Origin: an uncultured Angelakisella sp.
GTDB taxonomy: Bacteria; Bacillota; Clostridia; Oscillospirales; Ruminococcaceae
Length of the DNA: 64,000 nucleotides
Assembly: GCA_934524965.1 (NCBI GenBank)
Contig: CAKSYU010000004.1
Span: forward strand, 1-64,000
Direction of reading: 5' to 3'
Part shown: one piece after another, positions 43,042 to 51,488 of the stretch
How positions within the stretch are numbered: the stretch's first letter is position 1
How the letters are laid out: each line of letters opens with the position of its first letter
The notes under the pieces: model-generated
Database searches by the model: none
Seen by the model: the letters and a program-made list of their open reading frames with translations, nothing else
Told to the model about the DNA's origin: nothing
Translations under genes and position numbers: made by a program

Positions 43042-43551
43042 TTATCGGCGCCTGCGGCGCCCGTTATTTTGCTGCTCGGGGAAAATGTCCTCCGGGGTCT
43101 TGCCGAAAACGGCGCAGGTCATGGCGAAGGTGAGAAAGCCGCCCACGACGATGGCGATGCAGTACAGGAGAAAATCCACGGGGTTGCCCTCCGGGGCGAC
43201 CTTGTAGCTCCCCTTGGGGGTTTGGTACACCTCCACCGTGACGATCTCTCCGTTACTCACCTCGCGGTAATAGGTCTCCCGGCCGGTATAGCTTTGACCG
43301 TCCACCTCGAAGGTGAGCTTCGCTTCATATTTGGTGCTGATCACGTCGCCGTCGTTGTCTTTTCTTTCGATGGCCTTATAACTGCTTACAACGGCGCTGA
43401 CCTGCCGGACGTCGGGGGAGTTTTTATAGTCCCGCTTGGCAATTCTGCTTTCGACAACGCCCCACACTCCGCAGCCGAACAGCGCCGCCATCAAAAGCAG
43501 CGCCAGCACGTTGTAGAGCTTATCCTTTCTCTTTTCGGCGTCCTTCGCCAT
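43042..43551 (-). CDS. DUF3592-like membrane protein
   Basis: 169 residues with a TM near the start (about 13-32, VLALLLMAALFGCGVWGVV) and another near the end (about 130-150), and between them a small extracytoplasmic beta domain (VSAVVSSYKAIE...YEAKLTFEVDGQSYTGRETYY...VEVYQTPKGSYKV), the layout of DUF3592 proteins. The C-terminus is Arg-rich. The second in-frame ATG (43551) is used because GGGAGGG precedes it. Second gene of the minus-strand cluster. Confidence 0.65.
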   Translation of the reverse strand: MAKDAEKRKDKLYNVLALLLMAALFGCGVWGVVESRIAKRDYKNSPDVRQVSAVVSSYKAIERKDNDGDVISTKYEAKLTFEVDGQSYTGRETYYREVSNGEIVTVEVYQTPKGSYKVAPEGNPVDFLLYCIAIVVGGFLTFAMTCAVFGKTPEDIFPEQQNNGRRRRR

Positions 43552-43593
43552 CACAGGCCCTCCCTTCGCCATGCGGCGGGATTTTCCCCGGCC

Positions 43594-44472
43594 TTACGCC
43601 GGCACCCCCACGGGACTCCATTCCATGCTTTCTGCATCGTGAATGTAGATGAGATTATCACAGACGCCGTAAAGCTGCTCCCGCACGAATTGGTCACCGT
43701 GGTCGGTGCCCAGCGCAAACAGCAGGCAGGTATGTCCGTCGATGAGCTGCCGGTCGCCGGTGTACATGAGCTTCATGCCCTGCGCCAGCGCGGTTTTCAC
43801 CGCCTCCAGCTCGCTCAAAAGCTCGGTGGCGATCTCAACGTCCCGTTCGCCCGTCTCCCATTCGTACATGGAAATATCGTAGATCTCGTTGATGTGGTCA
43901 ATGCGGCCGTTTTCCAGCGAAACGGACGGACGGAACCGGACCGCCCCGCCGCCGTCTGTGGCGGTAATGATGACGTTGCTGTAAATCTCGCTGATATTGC
44001 ACAGCAGCAGCACCGGTTCACCGGGCTCACCCTCGAACAGGGGGTTATCAAAATTGTCGATATATTCGCCCGCATCATTGAGGACGGAAGAACAGATGGT
44101 GATGGCACCGGCCTCGCAGGGCGGCACGATGGCGTAAAACTCCTGCCCCTCCGTCATTACGAGGGAGGCATCCACCAGGAAATCATAGGCGTAGCTGACG
44201 GAGCTTTCCCACAGGAAGGCACGCAGATCCACCTCGGTCGAGTCCTCCGGGACGTAGCCGATAAACGCAAGCCCCGCCCCCTTGCTTTCGGAGCCGATCA
44301 ACTCCCACATCCGTTCCAGCACCTCGCTCGAGGTTCCGGGATCGTCTGTTCCGGGGGTCTGACCGCCCGGATCGGGGGTCGGGTCGACAGGATCAGCGGG
44401 CGCACCGCCGCAGCCGCAAAGCAGCCCAAAGATCAGCATTACCATACAGAACAACAGCAGAACTCTTTTCAT
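43594..44472 (-). CDS. Secreted lipoprotein of unknown function
   Basis: 292 residues, first gene of the six-gene minus-strand cluster. Signal peptide ends in the lipobox LLCG/C (cysteine about residue 19-21), then a Pro/Asp/Gly linker (about 25-48). The body is acidic, with WELIGSESKGAGLAFIGYVPE, VMTEGQEFYAIVPPCEAGAI, a mid region resembling a surface beta domain, and LLFALGTDHGDQFVREQLYG near the end. I recognise no family. AAGGAGAAACTGAC precedes the ATG. Confidence 0.65.
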   Translation of the reverse strand: MKRVLLLFCMVMLIFGLLCGCGGAPADPVDPTPDPGGQTPGTDDPGTSSEVLERMWELIGSESKGAGLAFIGYVPEDSTEVDLRAFLWESSVSYAYDFLVDASLVMTEGQEFYAIVPPCEAGAITICSSVLNDAGEYIDNFDNPLFEGEPGEPVLLLCNISEIYSNVIITATDGGGAVRFRPSVSLENGRIDHINEIYDISMYEWETGERDVEIATELLSELEAVKTALAQGMKLMYTGDRQLIDGHTCLLFALGTDHGDQFVREQLYGVCDNLIYIHDAESMEWSPVGVPA

Positions 44473-44634
44473 GTCAGTTTCTCCTTCTTGTTTCTTCGAT
44501 TGGAAGCAAAGCGGCAAACTGGTTTTTTATACTCTTACAGCTTACAGCATAACATAAATCTACACAAACTCTATAATAGCGCTTTTGACCGAGCAAAGGA
44601 ACATCATGGTACACGCTTATTCCTTTTAGCTTTG

Positions 44635-44662
44635 TTGACTTGCACTGAATGAAAAATATAAC
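44635..44662 (+). promoter_or_regulatory. Upstream sigma-A promoter
   Basis: TTGACT (44635-44640) and TATAAC (44657-44662) with a 16-bp spacer, about 70 bp upstream of a second promoter for the same gene. Confidence 0.5.
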
Positions 44663-44703
44663 CAGCAGTGCGTTAATTACAAGTGAAAATGTTGATTAAT
44701 CAG

Positions 44704-44731
44704 TTGACATTTGGCAATTTGAGATTATAAT
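44704..44731 (+). promoter_or_regulatory. Consensus sigma-A promoter of the AbrB gene
   Basis: TTGACA (44704-44709) and TATAAT (44726-44731), both perfect hexamers, with a 16-bp spacer, 57 bp before the start codon. Confidence 0.9.
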
Positions 44732-44787
44732 AAACTGGTATGCAAATGTGGGAAAAGTGGGAAAAGTGAGAAGAAAGGAGCGACCCC

Positions 44788-44835
44788 ATGCCAAAGGGAA
44801 AACATATCCTAAGCGGAATGCCAAAGGGAAAGCAT
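44788..44835 (+). repeat. Tandem 30-bp-spaced duplication of the gene start
   Basis: ATGCCAAAGGGAAAACAT (44788-44805) recurs as ATGCCAAAGGGAAAGCAT (44818-44835), one mismatch in 18, giving MPKGKH twice ten residues apart. A recent duplication of the 5' end of the coding region. Confidence 0.85.
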
Positions 44836-45033
44836 GTATTTGGCACGGTAAAAATCGGAGACAAGGGCCAAATAGTAATCCCCAAAGAGGCTCGACAGGT
44901 TTTCGGACTAAGCCCCGGGGATACATTGTTGGTATTGGGCGATGAGGAAAACGGAATCGTTCTGGCAAGAGCCGAAGTACTGAATCACGTTGCAATGGAA
45001 ATACTGGGAAAGGTCAACTCACAGGAGAATTAG
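44788..45033 (+). CDS. Small AbrB/SpoVT-type DNA-binding regulator
   Basis: 81 residues. The AbrB swapped-hairpin domain starts near residue 18 (TVKIGDKGQIVIPKEARQVFGLSPGDTLLV), followed by a short helical tail. The first ten residues are a duplicate of residues 11-16 and their surroundings, so an original start at 44818 is likely and the first ATG, which has the better ribosome binding site (AAGGAG), now adds a leader. It sits 11 bp before the PLP-enzyme gene and probably controls this local unit. Confidence 0.82.
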   Translation: MPKGKHILSGMPKGKHVFGTVKIGDKGQIVIPKEARQVFGLSPGDTLLVLGDEENGIVLARAEVLNHVAMEILGKVNSQEN

Positions 45034-45044
45034 GAGTAAAAATA

Positions 45045-46334
45045 ATGGATACACAAAAGATTTATCACGATATGGGGATCAGCGATGCCGTGCTGGATTT
45101 CTGCCGTTCGGCAGAGGAGGAATTAAAGCCCCGTTTTTTGGAGATTGATGCGATAGCAGAATACAATCAGGCAAAGGTTGTAGCGGCAATGCAGAAAAAC
45201 CGTGTTAGCGCTGAATGCTTTGCTGCATCTACCGGCTATGGTTACAACGATTTAGGTCGCGAGGTACTGGAAAAGGTTTATGCCGATACATTCCATACGG
45301 AGGCGGCACTGGTTCGTCCGCAGATCACCTGCGGAACACATGCCTTGGCATTGGCTTTGGCGGCTAATCTCCGTCCGGGTGATGAACTGTATTCGCCGGT
45401 AGGTCGTCCTTATGATACGCTTGAAGAAGTTATTGGGATTCGTCCCTGCAAAGGATCTCTTGCAGAATACGGTATCACCTATCGGGAGACCGAACTGTTA
45501 CAGGACGGCACCTTTGACTACGAAAGTATTGGTAAGACAATCAACGAAAAGACCAAGCTGGTCACGATCCAGCGTTCTAAGGGATATGCAACCCGCCCCA
45601 CCTTTTCAGTACAGCAGATCGGTGAGCTGATTCGTTTTGTCAAGGGAATAAAGCCCGATGTTATCTGCATGATTGATAACTGCTACGGAGAGTTTACCGA
45701 GATTATCGAGCCGAGCGATGTTGGCGCGGATATGATCGTCGGTTCACTGATCAAAAACCCCGGCGGCGGGTTGGCGCCGACCGGTGGCTATATCTGCGGT
45801 ACACAGGAATGTGTTGAGCAGTGTGCGTACCGTTTGACCGCGCCTGGTTTGGGCGCGGAGCTTGGTGCAACACTTGGTTTGATGCAGTCATTTTTCCAAG
45901 GCTTTTTCCTCGCACCGACTGTTACAGCCTCTGCCGTCAAGGGTGCGATATTTGCCGCCGGCGTATATGAAAAACTGGGCTATCGGTGTGTTCCGGCTTC
46001 CACCGAAACACGACATGACATTATACAGGCAATTGAATTGCGCAGCCCGGAGGCAATGGTTGCCTTCTGCAAGGGCGTGCAGAGCGCCGCACCGGTAGAT
46101 AGCTATGTAACCCCGGAGCCGTACCCCATGCCCGGTTATGATTCCGATGTTATAATGGCGGCAGGCGCCTTTGTTCAGGGCTCATCTATTGAACTTTCAG
46201 CCGATGGCCCCATTCGCGAGCCTTATGCCATCTACTATCAGGGCGGGCTTACCTGGGCGCATGCCAAGCTGGGTATTCTGATGTCCCTGCAGAAAATGTG
46301 CGATGCCGGAGTGGCTGAACTGCCGAAAGAATGA
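45045..46334 (+). CDS. Methionine gamma-lyase family / aluminium-resistance-type PLP enzyme (COG4100)
   Basis: Cytoplasmic fold-type I PLP enzyme, 429 residues. Seen: GYGYNDLGREVLEKVYA, the cofactor-ring motif region RPQITCGTHALALALAAN, MIDNCYGEF with the pyridine-N Asp, and the Schiff-base lysine in GSLIKNPGGGLAPTGGY. This matches COG4100, annotated as cystathionine beta-lyase family linked to aluminium resistance; the physiological substrate is not settled. ATG follows AGGAG. The downstream PnuC gene is 47 bp away and probably co-transcribed. Confidence 0.88.
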   Translation: MDTQKIYHDMGISDAVLDFCRSAEEELKPRFLEIDAIAEYNQAKVVAAMQKNRVSAECFAASTGYGYNDLGREVLEKVYADTFHTEAALVRPQITCGTHALALALAANLRPGDELYSPVGRPYDTLEEVIGIRPCKGSLAEYGITYRETELLQDGTFDYESIGKTINEKTKLVTIQRSKGYATRPTFSVQQIGELIRFVKGIKPDVICMIDNCYGEFTEIIEPSDVGADMIVGSLIKNPGGGLAPTGGYICGTQECVEQCAYRLTAPGLGAELGATLGLMQSFFQGFFLAPTVTASAVKGAIFAAGVYEKLGYRCVPASTETRHDIIQAIELRSPEAMVAFCKGVQSAAPVDSYVTPEPYPMPGYDSDVIMAAGAFVQGSSIELSADGPIREPYAIYYQGGLTWAHAKLGILMSLQKMCDAGVAELPKE

Positions 46335-46381
46335 CCCCACCGCTAATTGAAGCCGAAGACTTCTCGACAATAGGAGATATT

Positions 46382-47173
46382 ATGAAACAAAAATTGAAAA
46401 GATTGTGGAACTACTTTACTACTTATGAAAAGATCTGGTTTATCAGCATTACAGTGCTGGCGTTTGTCTTTGCCTTCCTCTTCCCGGAGGAGGATTTTGG
46501 CGGAGTAAACGGCAAGGTCATCATGGCGCTGTATCTGCTGGATATTCTATTGAATATAACCTGTGAGCTGCTTATTTCCAAGCAGAGCAAGTGGAACTTC
46601 ATTGTTTCGCTGGGAGTAGAGATTACCGAGATCCTTATCTGCGTGGTGCTCTCCTACCGCTTTGCAACCATGGCAACGACACTGTTCTTCTGGATTCCCA
46701 TTGACATCATCAGCTTTATCAACTGGAACCGCCACAAGGACAGGGAGCAGGAGGAACTGACCGAGGTACGCCGGCTGACAGGGCTGCAGGAGGTGCTGGT
46801 TCTCGCCGGTATTGTTATCTGGACGGTAGTCGTTGGATACTTCCTTACTACACTGGAGATCGAAGGACTGCTTTCCTCCACCCCCACATTGGAGACTGTT
46901 GTTTGCTATTTAGATGCCTGCGCCAGTGCAGTGGGCATTGCCAATGGTGTGTTTATTCTGCTGCGCTACCGTGAACAGTGGATTGCATGGTATATCTGCG
47001 CTCTATTGGAGGCTGCAATCAATATCATTTCCGGTCAGTGGGTGCTGCTGGTGCTCAAGGCGGGCTACCTGACCAATACCACCTACGGATATATTAAATG
47101 GACACAATACATTAAAAAGCATAAGAATGAGCCTGCTGCATTGCAGGCAGATAGGGCAGGAGACCTTTTATAA
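46382..47173 (+). CDS. pnuC: PnuC-type nicotinamide riboside transporter
   Basis: Membrane transporter of 263 residues with about seven helices, PnuC family, importing nicotinamide riboside (or other B-vitamin precursors in related members) by facilitated diffusion. The conserved W-x-x-x-N-W region is seen at FWIPIDIISFINW, and the terminal YGYIKWTQYIKKH is typical. The ATG at 46382 has AGGAG seven bases before it; an in-frame ATG overlapping the previous stop has none. No NAD synthesis gene is adjacent and no riboswitch was recognised. Confidence 0.88.
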   Translation: MKQKLKRLWNYFTTYEKIWFISITVLAFVFAFLFPEEDFGGVNGKVIMALYLLDILLNITCELLISKQSKWNFIVSLGVEITEILICVVLSYRFATMATTLFFWIPIDIISFINWNRHKDREQEELTEVRRLTGLQEVLVLAGIVIWTVVVGYFLTTLEIEGLLSSTPTLETVVCYLDACASAVGIANGVFILLRYREQWIAWYICALLEAAINIISGQWVLLVLKAGYLTNTTYGYIKWTQYIKKHKNEPAALQADRAGDLL

Positions 47174-47179
47174 GGAGAG

Positions 47180-47222
47180 ATTCCCCGTTTTTCTTTCAAA
47201 GGAAAAGCGGGGAATTTCTTTG
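47180..47222 (+). terminator. Terminator after pnuC
   Basis: ATTCCCCG (47180-47187) pairs with CGGGGAAT (47208-47215), inner TTTTTC/GAAAA pairing, followed by TTCTTTG. Confidence 0.85.
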
Positions 47223-47287
47223 CTTGCATTTTGCTTTTAATAAGTGTATGATGGTGAATGTTGCACATCATCAGTCGGGAGGAAAAT

Positions 47288-48685
47288 ATGCAAAACAAAC
47301 TGTTTGGGAGCCGTGAGTTTTATCGGCGTGTGCTGGCAATCAGCGTTCCCATTATGATCCAGAATGCCATTACAAATTTTGTGAGTCTTTTGGACAATAT
47401 AATGATCGGACGGGTAGGCACCGTAGAAATGTCCGGTGTTGCCATTGCAAACCAATTGATTTTTGTCTTTAATATGCTTGTGTTTGGCGCAGTAGCCGGT
47501 GCGGGCATATTTGGCGCACAGTTTTTCGGGAACAACGATATGGACGGTGTGCGTCATACGCTTCGCTTTAAGCTGGTAATCTGTACCTTGTTGACTGCGG
47601 TCTCTATCGCAGTACTTATTCTTTGGGGATCCCAACTGATTAATCTCTACTTAAAAGGAGAGGGCAGCGTGGAGGACGCAGAGGCTTCACTGCGCTATGG
47701 GTTAGAGTATATGAAGGTGATGTACATTGGAATGCTTCCCTATGCCATCACGCAGGCGTATGCTGCAACGCTGAGAGAGACTGGGGAGACACTGTTGCCG
47801 ATGAAGGCGGGTGTTGCGGCAGTATTGGTAAACCTGACCTTTAATTATATTCTTATCTTTGGACATTTTGGTGCGCCGCGCATGGGCGTAGTTGGCGCTG
47901 CTGTGGCGACGGTTTTATCCCGTTTTGTAGAGCTGGTTATTGTAGTTACATGGGCTCATCGCCATACGGCTCGCTTCCCGTATGTTGAAAAACTATATCA
48001 ATCGCTTCACATTCCGGGACGGCTGTTCCGTGATATTCTGCGGCGCGGTACTCCGCTTCTGCTTAATGAAGGCCTATGGGCTGCCGGTATGGCGATGCTA
48101 AACCAATGCTATTCACTGCGCAGCCTTGATGTAGTGGCTGCTACCAATATCAGCAGTACAATCTGGAACCTGTTTGCCTGTGTATATTTGGCTATGGGCA
48201 GCGTGATCAGTATAATGGTGGGGCAGGAGCTTGGCGCAGGGAACTTTGAGCAGGCGAAAATAACCGCACGGCAGACGACATCTTTTTCTGTGGTGCTATC
48301 GGTAGGGGTCGGCATATTGATGGCGTTTGTCGGCACCTATTTCCCACTGATCTACCGCACCACTGATGCCGTCCGGCACCTGGCGACGAGTCTTATCGGC
48401 ATCGGCGCCTGCCTGATGCCCTTTACCGCCATGACCAACGCACTGTACTTTACACTGCGTGCCGGCGGCAAGACCATTGTGACCTTTCTGTTTGACAGCG
48501 CCTTTGTGTGGCTGATCAATATTCCAGTGGCGTATGTTCTTAGCCGGTACACGGATATGCCCATTCTGCTGCTGTATGCCTGCTGCCAGAGCCTTGAGAT
48601 CATCAAGTGTGCCATCGGCACCGTGATGGTAAAGAAGGGTATCTGGATCAATAACATCGTAGCGGATAAAAAGGGCGAAGTATAA
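47288..48685 (+). CDS. MATE family efflux transporter
   Basis: 465-residue membrane exporter with about twelve helices, Na+- or H+-coupled drug/metabolite antiporter of the MatE family. Typical blocks: ISVPIMIQNAITNFVSLLDNIMIGRVGTVEMSGVAIANQ near the N-terminus (two pieces within 15-54), VAGAGIFGAQFFGNND, and GTPLLLNEGLWAAGMAML at the start of the second half. ATG at 47288 follows GGGAGGAAAAT. Substrate unknown. Own terminator downstream, so transcriptionally separate from pst. Confidence 0.9.
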   Translation: MQNKLFGSREFYRRVLAISVPIMIQNAITNFVSLLDNIMIGRVGTVEMSGVAIANQLIFVFNMLVFGAVAGAGIFGAQFFGNNDMDGVRHTLRFKLVICTLLTAVSIAVLILWGSQLINLYLKGEGSVEDAEASLRYGLEYMKVMYIGMLPYAITQAYAATLRETGETLLPMKAGVAAVLVNLTFNYILIFGHFGAPRMGVVGAAVATVLSRFVELVIVVTWAHRHTARFPYVEKLYQSLHIPGRLFRDILRRGTPLLLNEGLWAAGMAMLNQCYSLRSLDVVAATNISSTIWNLFACVYLAMGSVISIMVGQELGAGNFEQAKITARQTTSFSVVLSVGVGILMAFVGTYFPLIYRTTDAVRHLATSLIGIGACLMPFTAMTNALYFTLRAGGKTIVTFLFDSAFVWLINIPVAYVLSRYTDMPILLLYACCQSLEIIKCAIGTVMVKKGIWINNIVADKKGEV

Positions 48686-48702
48686 AAACGAATACTCTTT
48701 TT

Positions 48703-48735
48703 CCTCGGGGCAGATGAATGTCCCGAGGATTTTTT
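48703..48735 (+). terminator. Terminator of the MATE gene
   Basis: CCTCGGG (48703-48709) pairs with CCCGAGG (48722-48728), followed by ATTTTTTC. Confidence 0.88.
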
Positions 48736-48755
48736 CTGTCCAGATTTGATTTTCT

Positions 48756-48785
48756 TTTTACAAGAGAAGCGTTTTGTTTTTTACA
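48756..48785 (+). promoter_or_regulatory. Pho-box-like elements before pstS
   Basis: TTTTACA at 48756-48762 and again at 48779-48785, 23 bp (about two helical turns) apart, with a degenerate TTTGATT at 48745, 11 bp before the first. TATGCT at 48795 could be the -10 box. Similar to the repeats at 834 and 3699. Confidence 0.5.
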
Positions 48786-48849
48786 CAAGGGCGGTATGCT
48801 AAGGACGCTGAAAGAAAAAAGAACATGAAAAAAGAAAGGAAACAAAACC

Positions 48850-49692
48850 ATGAAAAAGTACATTGCAATTCTTCTGGCAATCGCCTGCGCTGCCGCTTTG
48901 CTGCTGACCGGCTGCGGCAATACCAATGAACCCCAAGCCGACCCTCAGCCTAGCGAACTGTCCGGATCGGTGTCCACCGATGGCTCCACCTCTATGCAGA
49001 AAGTTATTAATACGCTGGGTGAAGCCTTCATGAACGAAAACAAGAGCATTACCTTTACCTACAATCCCACCGGTTCCGGTTCCGGCATCAAGGCAGTACA
49101 GGAAGGGCGCTGTGATATCGGTCTTTCCAGCCGTGCACTGAAAGCCGAGGAAAAGGAAGCCGGGCTGAAAGAGACTGTCTTAGCGTATGACGGCATTGCC
49201 ATCATCGTAAATCCCGAAAATCCTGTCAAGGATCTGACCATTGAGCAGATCGCCGATATCTACACCGGTAAGATCACCAACTGGAAAGAACTTGGCGGCA
49301 ATGATGCTGAAATCGTGCTCATCGGTCGTGAAGCCGGCAGCGGCACCCGTGACGGCTTTGAGACGATTACCGGTACCGCCGATGCCTGCCAGTACCGTCA
49401 GGAGCTGACCTCCACCGGTGATGTGATCACTACCGTAGCCCAGAATCCTGACGCTATCGGCTATGCATCGTTGGCTTCCATCAAGGATACTGTGAAGGCG
49501 CTTTCCGTAAACGGGGTCGTTCCGAGTGAGGAGACCGTAAAGGACGGAAGCTATGCAATCCAGCGCCCGTTTGTACTGGTAACAGTAGAGGGCAAAGCGT
49601 TGAACGAATATGCTCAGAAGTTCTTTGAGTACATCACTTCTTCCGAGGCCGCAGGACTGATCTCCGCTGCCGGGGCGGTAGCCGCCAACTAA
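48850..49692 (+). CDS. pstS: Phosphate ABC transporter substrate-binding lipoprotein
   Basis: Extracellular phosphate-binding lipoprotein, 280 residues. Signal peptide ends in LLTGC (cysteine about residue 23). The phosphate-binding loops are visible: VSTDGSTSMQ, the SGSGIKAVQEGRCDIGLSSR segment, and REAGSGTRDGFE. First gene of pstSCAB-phoU; a terminator follows it directly, so it is probably made in excess over the membrane parts. Confidence 0.95.
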   Translation: MKKYIAILLAIACAAALLLTGCGNTNEPQADPQPSELSGSVSTDGSTSMQKVINTLGEAFMNENKSITFTYNPTGSGSGIKAVQEGRCDIGLSSRALKAEEKEAGLKETVLAYDGIAIIVNPENPVKDLTIEQIADIYTGKITNWKELGGNDAEIVLIGREAGSGTRDGFETITGTADACQYRQELTSTGDVITTVAQNPDAIGYASLASIKDTVKALSVNGVVPSEETVKDGSYAIQRPFVLVTVEGKALNEYAQKFFEYITSSEAAGLISAAGAVAAN

Positions 49693-49702
49693 AGTGTATG
49701 GG

Positions 49703-49742
49703 AAAGGACGGCGGCAATAGCAGCCGTCCTTTTCTGTTTTTA
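49703..49742 (+). terminator. Intra-operon terminator between pstS and pstC
   Basis: AAAGGACGGC (49703-49712) pairs with GCCGTCCTTT (49723-49732), followed by TTCTGTTTTT. Partial read-through would explain high pstS and lower pstCAB expression. Confidence 0.85.
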
Positions 49743-49756
49743 AGGGGAGGATGTAC

Positions 49757-50620
49757 ATGAAAAAAACGGGCGAGTTTATCGTTCACGCGATCTTTTTTCT
49801 GCTGGGGCTTATTACGGTAGGGTGTGTACTGCTTATCAGTGGTTATCTTATCATCTCCGGCATTCCGGCGATCCAGCAGATCGGGCTGGGGAACTTTCTC
49901 TTCGGGAAGGTGTGGGCTTCCACGGCGGCGGAACCCTCCTACGGCATACTGCCCTTTATTCTGACTAGCGTATACGGTACGGCAGGGGCAATCGTGCTGG
50001 GTGTACCGATCGGCTTCCTGACCGCTGTTTATCTGGCAAAGCTGGCGCCACCCAAAGTAAAGCGCGTTATGCAATCGGCGGTGAGTCTGCTGGCAGGTAT
50101 TCCGTCGGTAGTTTACGGCTTGGTAGGCATGATGGTGCTGGTGCCGAATATCCGCAAGATTTTCCATGTGCCGGACGGCGCCAGCCTGCTGGCGGCGATC
50201 ATTGTGCTGTCTATCATGATCCTGCCGTCCATCATCAAGGTCTCGGTCACGGCACTGGAGGCAGTACCGAAAGATTACGAAGATGCCTCGCTGGCGCTGG
50301 GAGCGACGCCGATCGAGACCTATTTCAAGGTCTCGGTACCGGCGGCACGCAGCGGCATTGCGGCGGCGGTGGTGCTGGGAGTGGGACGCGCCATCGGCGA
50401 AGCAATGGCGGTCATGATGGTTTCCGGCAACGCGACCAGCCGTATGCCGAGCCTCTTTGAGAGTGTCCGGTTTTTGACCACGGCAGTCGCCAGCGAGATG
50501 TCCTATTCCTCCGGTTTGCAGCAGCAGGCGCTCTTTTCCATTGCGTTGGTGCTGTTCCTGTTTATCATGCTGATAAACGCCGGACTGAACCTGCTGCTGA
50601 AGCGGAACAAGGGAGGCTGA
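49757..50620 (+). CDS. pstC: Phosphate ABC transporter permease PstC
   Basis: Membrane permease of 287 residues with about six helices. Family blocks: TSVYGTAGAIVLGVPIGFLTAVYLA, LLAGIPSVVYGLVGM, and the EAA loop for ATPase contact (EDASLALGATPIETYFKVSVPAARSG, about 175-200), then GVGRAIGEAMAVMMVSGN. The ATG at 49757 is preferred because GGGGAGG directly abuts the ATG at 49751. Next gene pstA is 4 bp downstream. Confidence 0.95.
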   Translation: MKKTGEFIVHAIFFLLGLITVGCVLLISGYLIISGIPAIQQIGLGNFLFGKVWASTAAEPSYGILPFILTSVYGTAGAIVLGVPIGFLTAVYLAKLAPPKVKRVMQSAVSLLAGIPSVVYGLVGMMVLVPNIRKIFHVPDGASLLAAIIVLSIMILPSIIKVSVTALEAVPKDYEDASLALGATPIETYFKVSVPAARSGIAAAVVLGVGRAIGEAMAVMMVSGNATSRMPSLFESVRFLTTAVASEMSYSSGLQQQALFSIALVLFLFIMLINAGLNLLLKRNKGG

Positions 50621-50624
50621 CAGT

Positions 50625-51488
50625 ATGAAAGAACAACTGAGCGGCAGAAGGCGCGCCTATGCCGTGCTGATGAAAGTGCTGATGGGAATAGCTGCTGCCC
50701 TGACAGCGGCGCTGGTTCTCTTTTTGATCGTTTATGTTTTAAGAAAGGGCTTGCCCAATTTAAGCTGGCAGCTGCTTTCCACGGCGCCCAGCTATCTGGC
50801 GGGCACCATCGGTATTCTGCCGGATATACTGAATACGCTGTATATCGTTCTGGCGACCATTCTCATCGTGGTGCCGTTGGGCGTCGGAGCGGCGATCTAC
50901 CTGACCGAATATGCCGCGGGCAGTCCCATCGTTTCGGTTATAGAATACGCGGCGGAAACGCTTTCCGGTATTCCTTCTATCATTTATGGTCTGGTAGGCA
51001 TGCTGTTTTTCTGCGAATTCTTCGGAATGCAGACCTCCCTTATCGCGGGTGCCCTGACCCTTGTTATTATGAACCTGCCCACCGTGATGCGGACAACGCA
51101 GGAGAGCCTGAAAACCGTTCCGCAGAGCTATCGAGAGGGTGCTTTCGGGCTGGGAGCAGGGAAGTGGCGTGTTATCCGCACAGTGGTGCTGCCGGGCTGT
51201 GTAGACGGCGTTATCACGGGCGCAATCCTTTCGGTCGGACGTATTTTGGGAGAATCGGCGGCGCTGTTGTTTACGGCAGGCTTTGGTCATGTGATGAATG
51301 ACTTTTTTACCGCGGTTACCAAGCCGGGCGCGACCCTTACCATTTCGCTGTACTTTTATGCCAAGGAGGACGGCGAATTCGGGATTGCGTTTGCCATCGC
51401 CTCTATCCTTATGGCAATGACCCTGCTGCTGAATATAGCCGCTGACCTGGTTTCGCGGCACTTTGGAAGGGAGAAAAACAATGAGTGA
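50625..51488 (+). CDS. pstA: Phosphate ABC transporter permease PstA
   Basis: Partner permease, 287 residues, six helices. [32 protein letters not shown] loop [23 protein letters not shown], and [17 protein letters not shown] are typical of PstA. It overlaps pstB by 8 bp. Confidence 0.95.
   Translation: MKEQLSGRRRAYAVLMKVLMGIAAALTAALVLFLIVYVLRKGLPNLSWQLLSTAPSYLAGTIGILPDILNTLYIVLATILIVVPLGVGAAIYLTEYAAGSPIVSVIEYAAETLSGIPSIIYGLVGMLFFCEFFGMQTSLIAGALTLVIMNLPTVMRTTQESLKTVPQSYREGAFGLGAGKWRVIRTVVLPGCVDGVITGAILSVGRILGESAALLFTAGFGHVMNDFFTAVTKPGATLTISLYFYAKEDGEFGIAFAIASILMAMTLLLNIAADLVSRHFGREKNNE

Larger units (their letters stand above)
44473..44787. other. Intergenic region between the divergent six-gene cluster and the AbrB gene
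   Basis: 315 bases without a gene, AT-rich compared with its flanks. It holds two plus-strand promoters (44635-44662 and 44704-44731) and, just before the AbrB start, short direct repeats of GTGGGAAAA. A convincing minus-strand promoter for the six-gene cluster was not found, only a TATTAT box near 44574 without a good -35. Confidence 0.6.
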
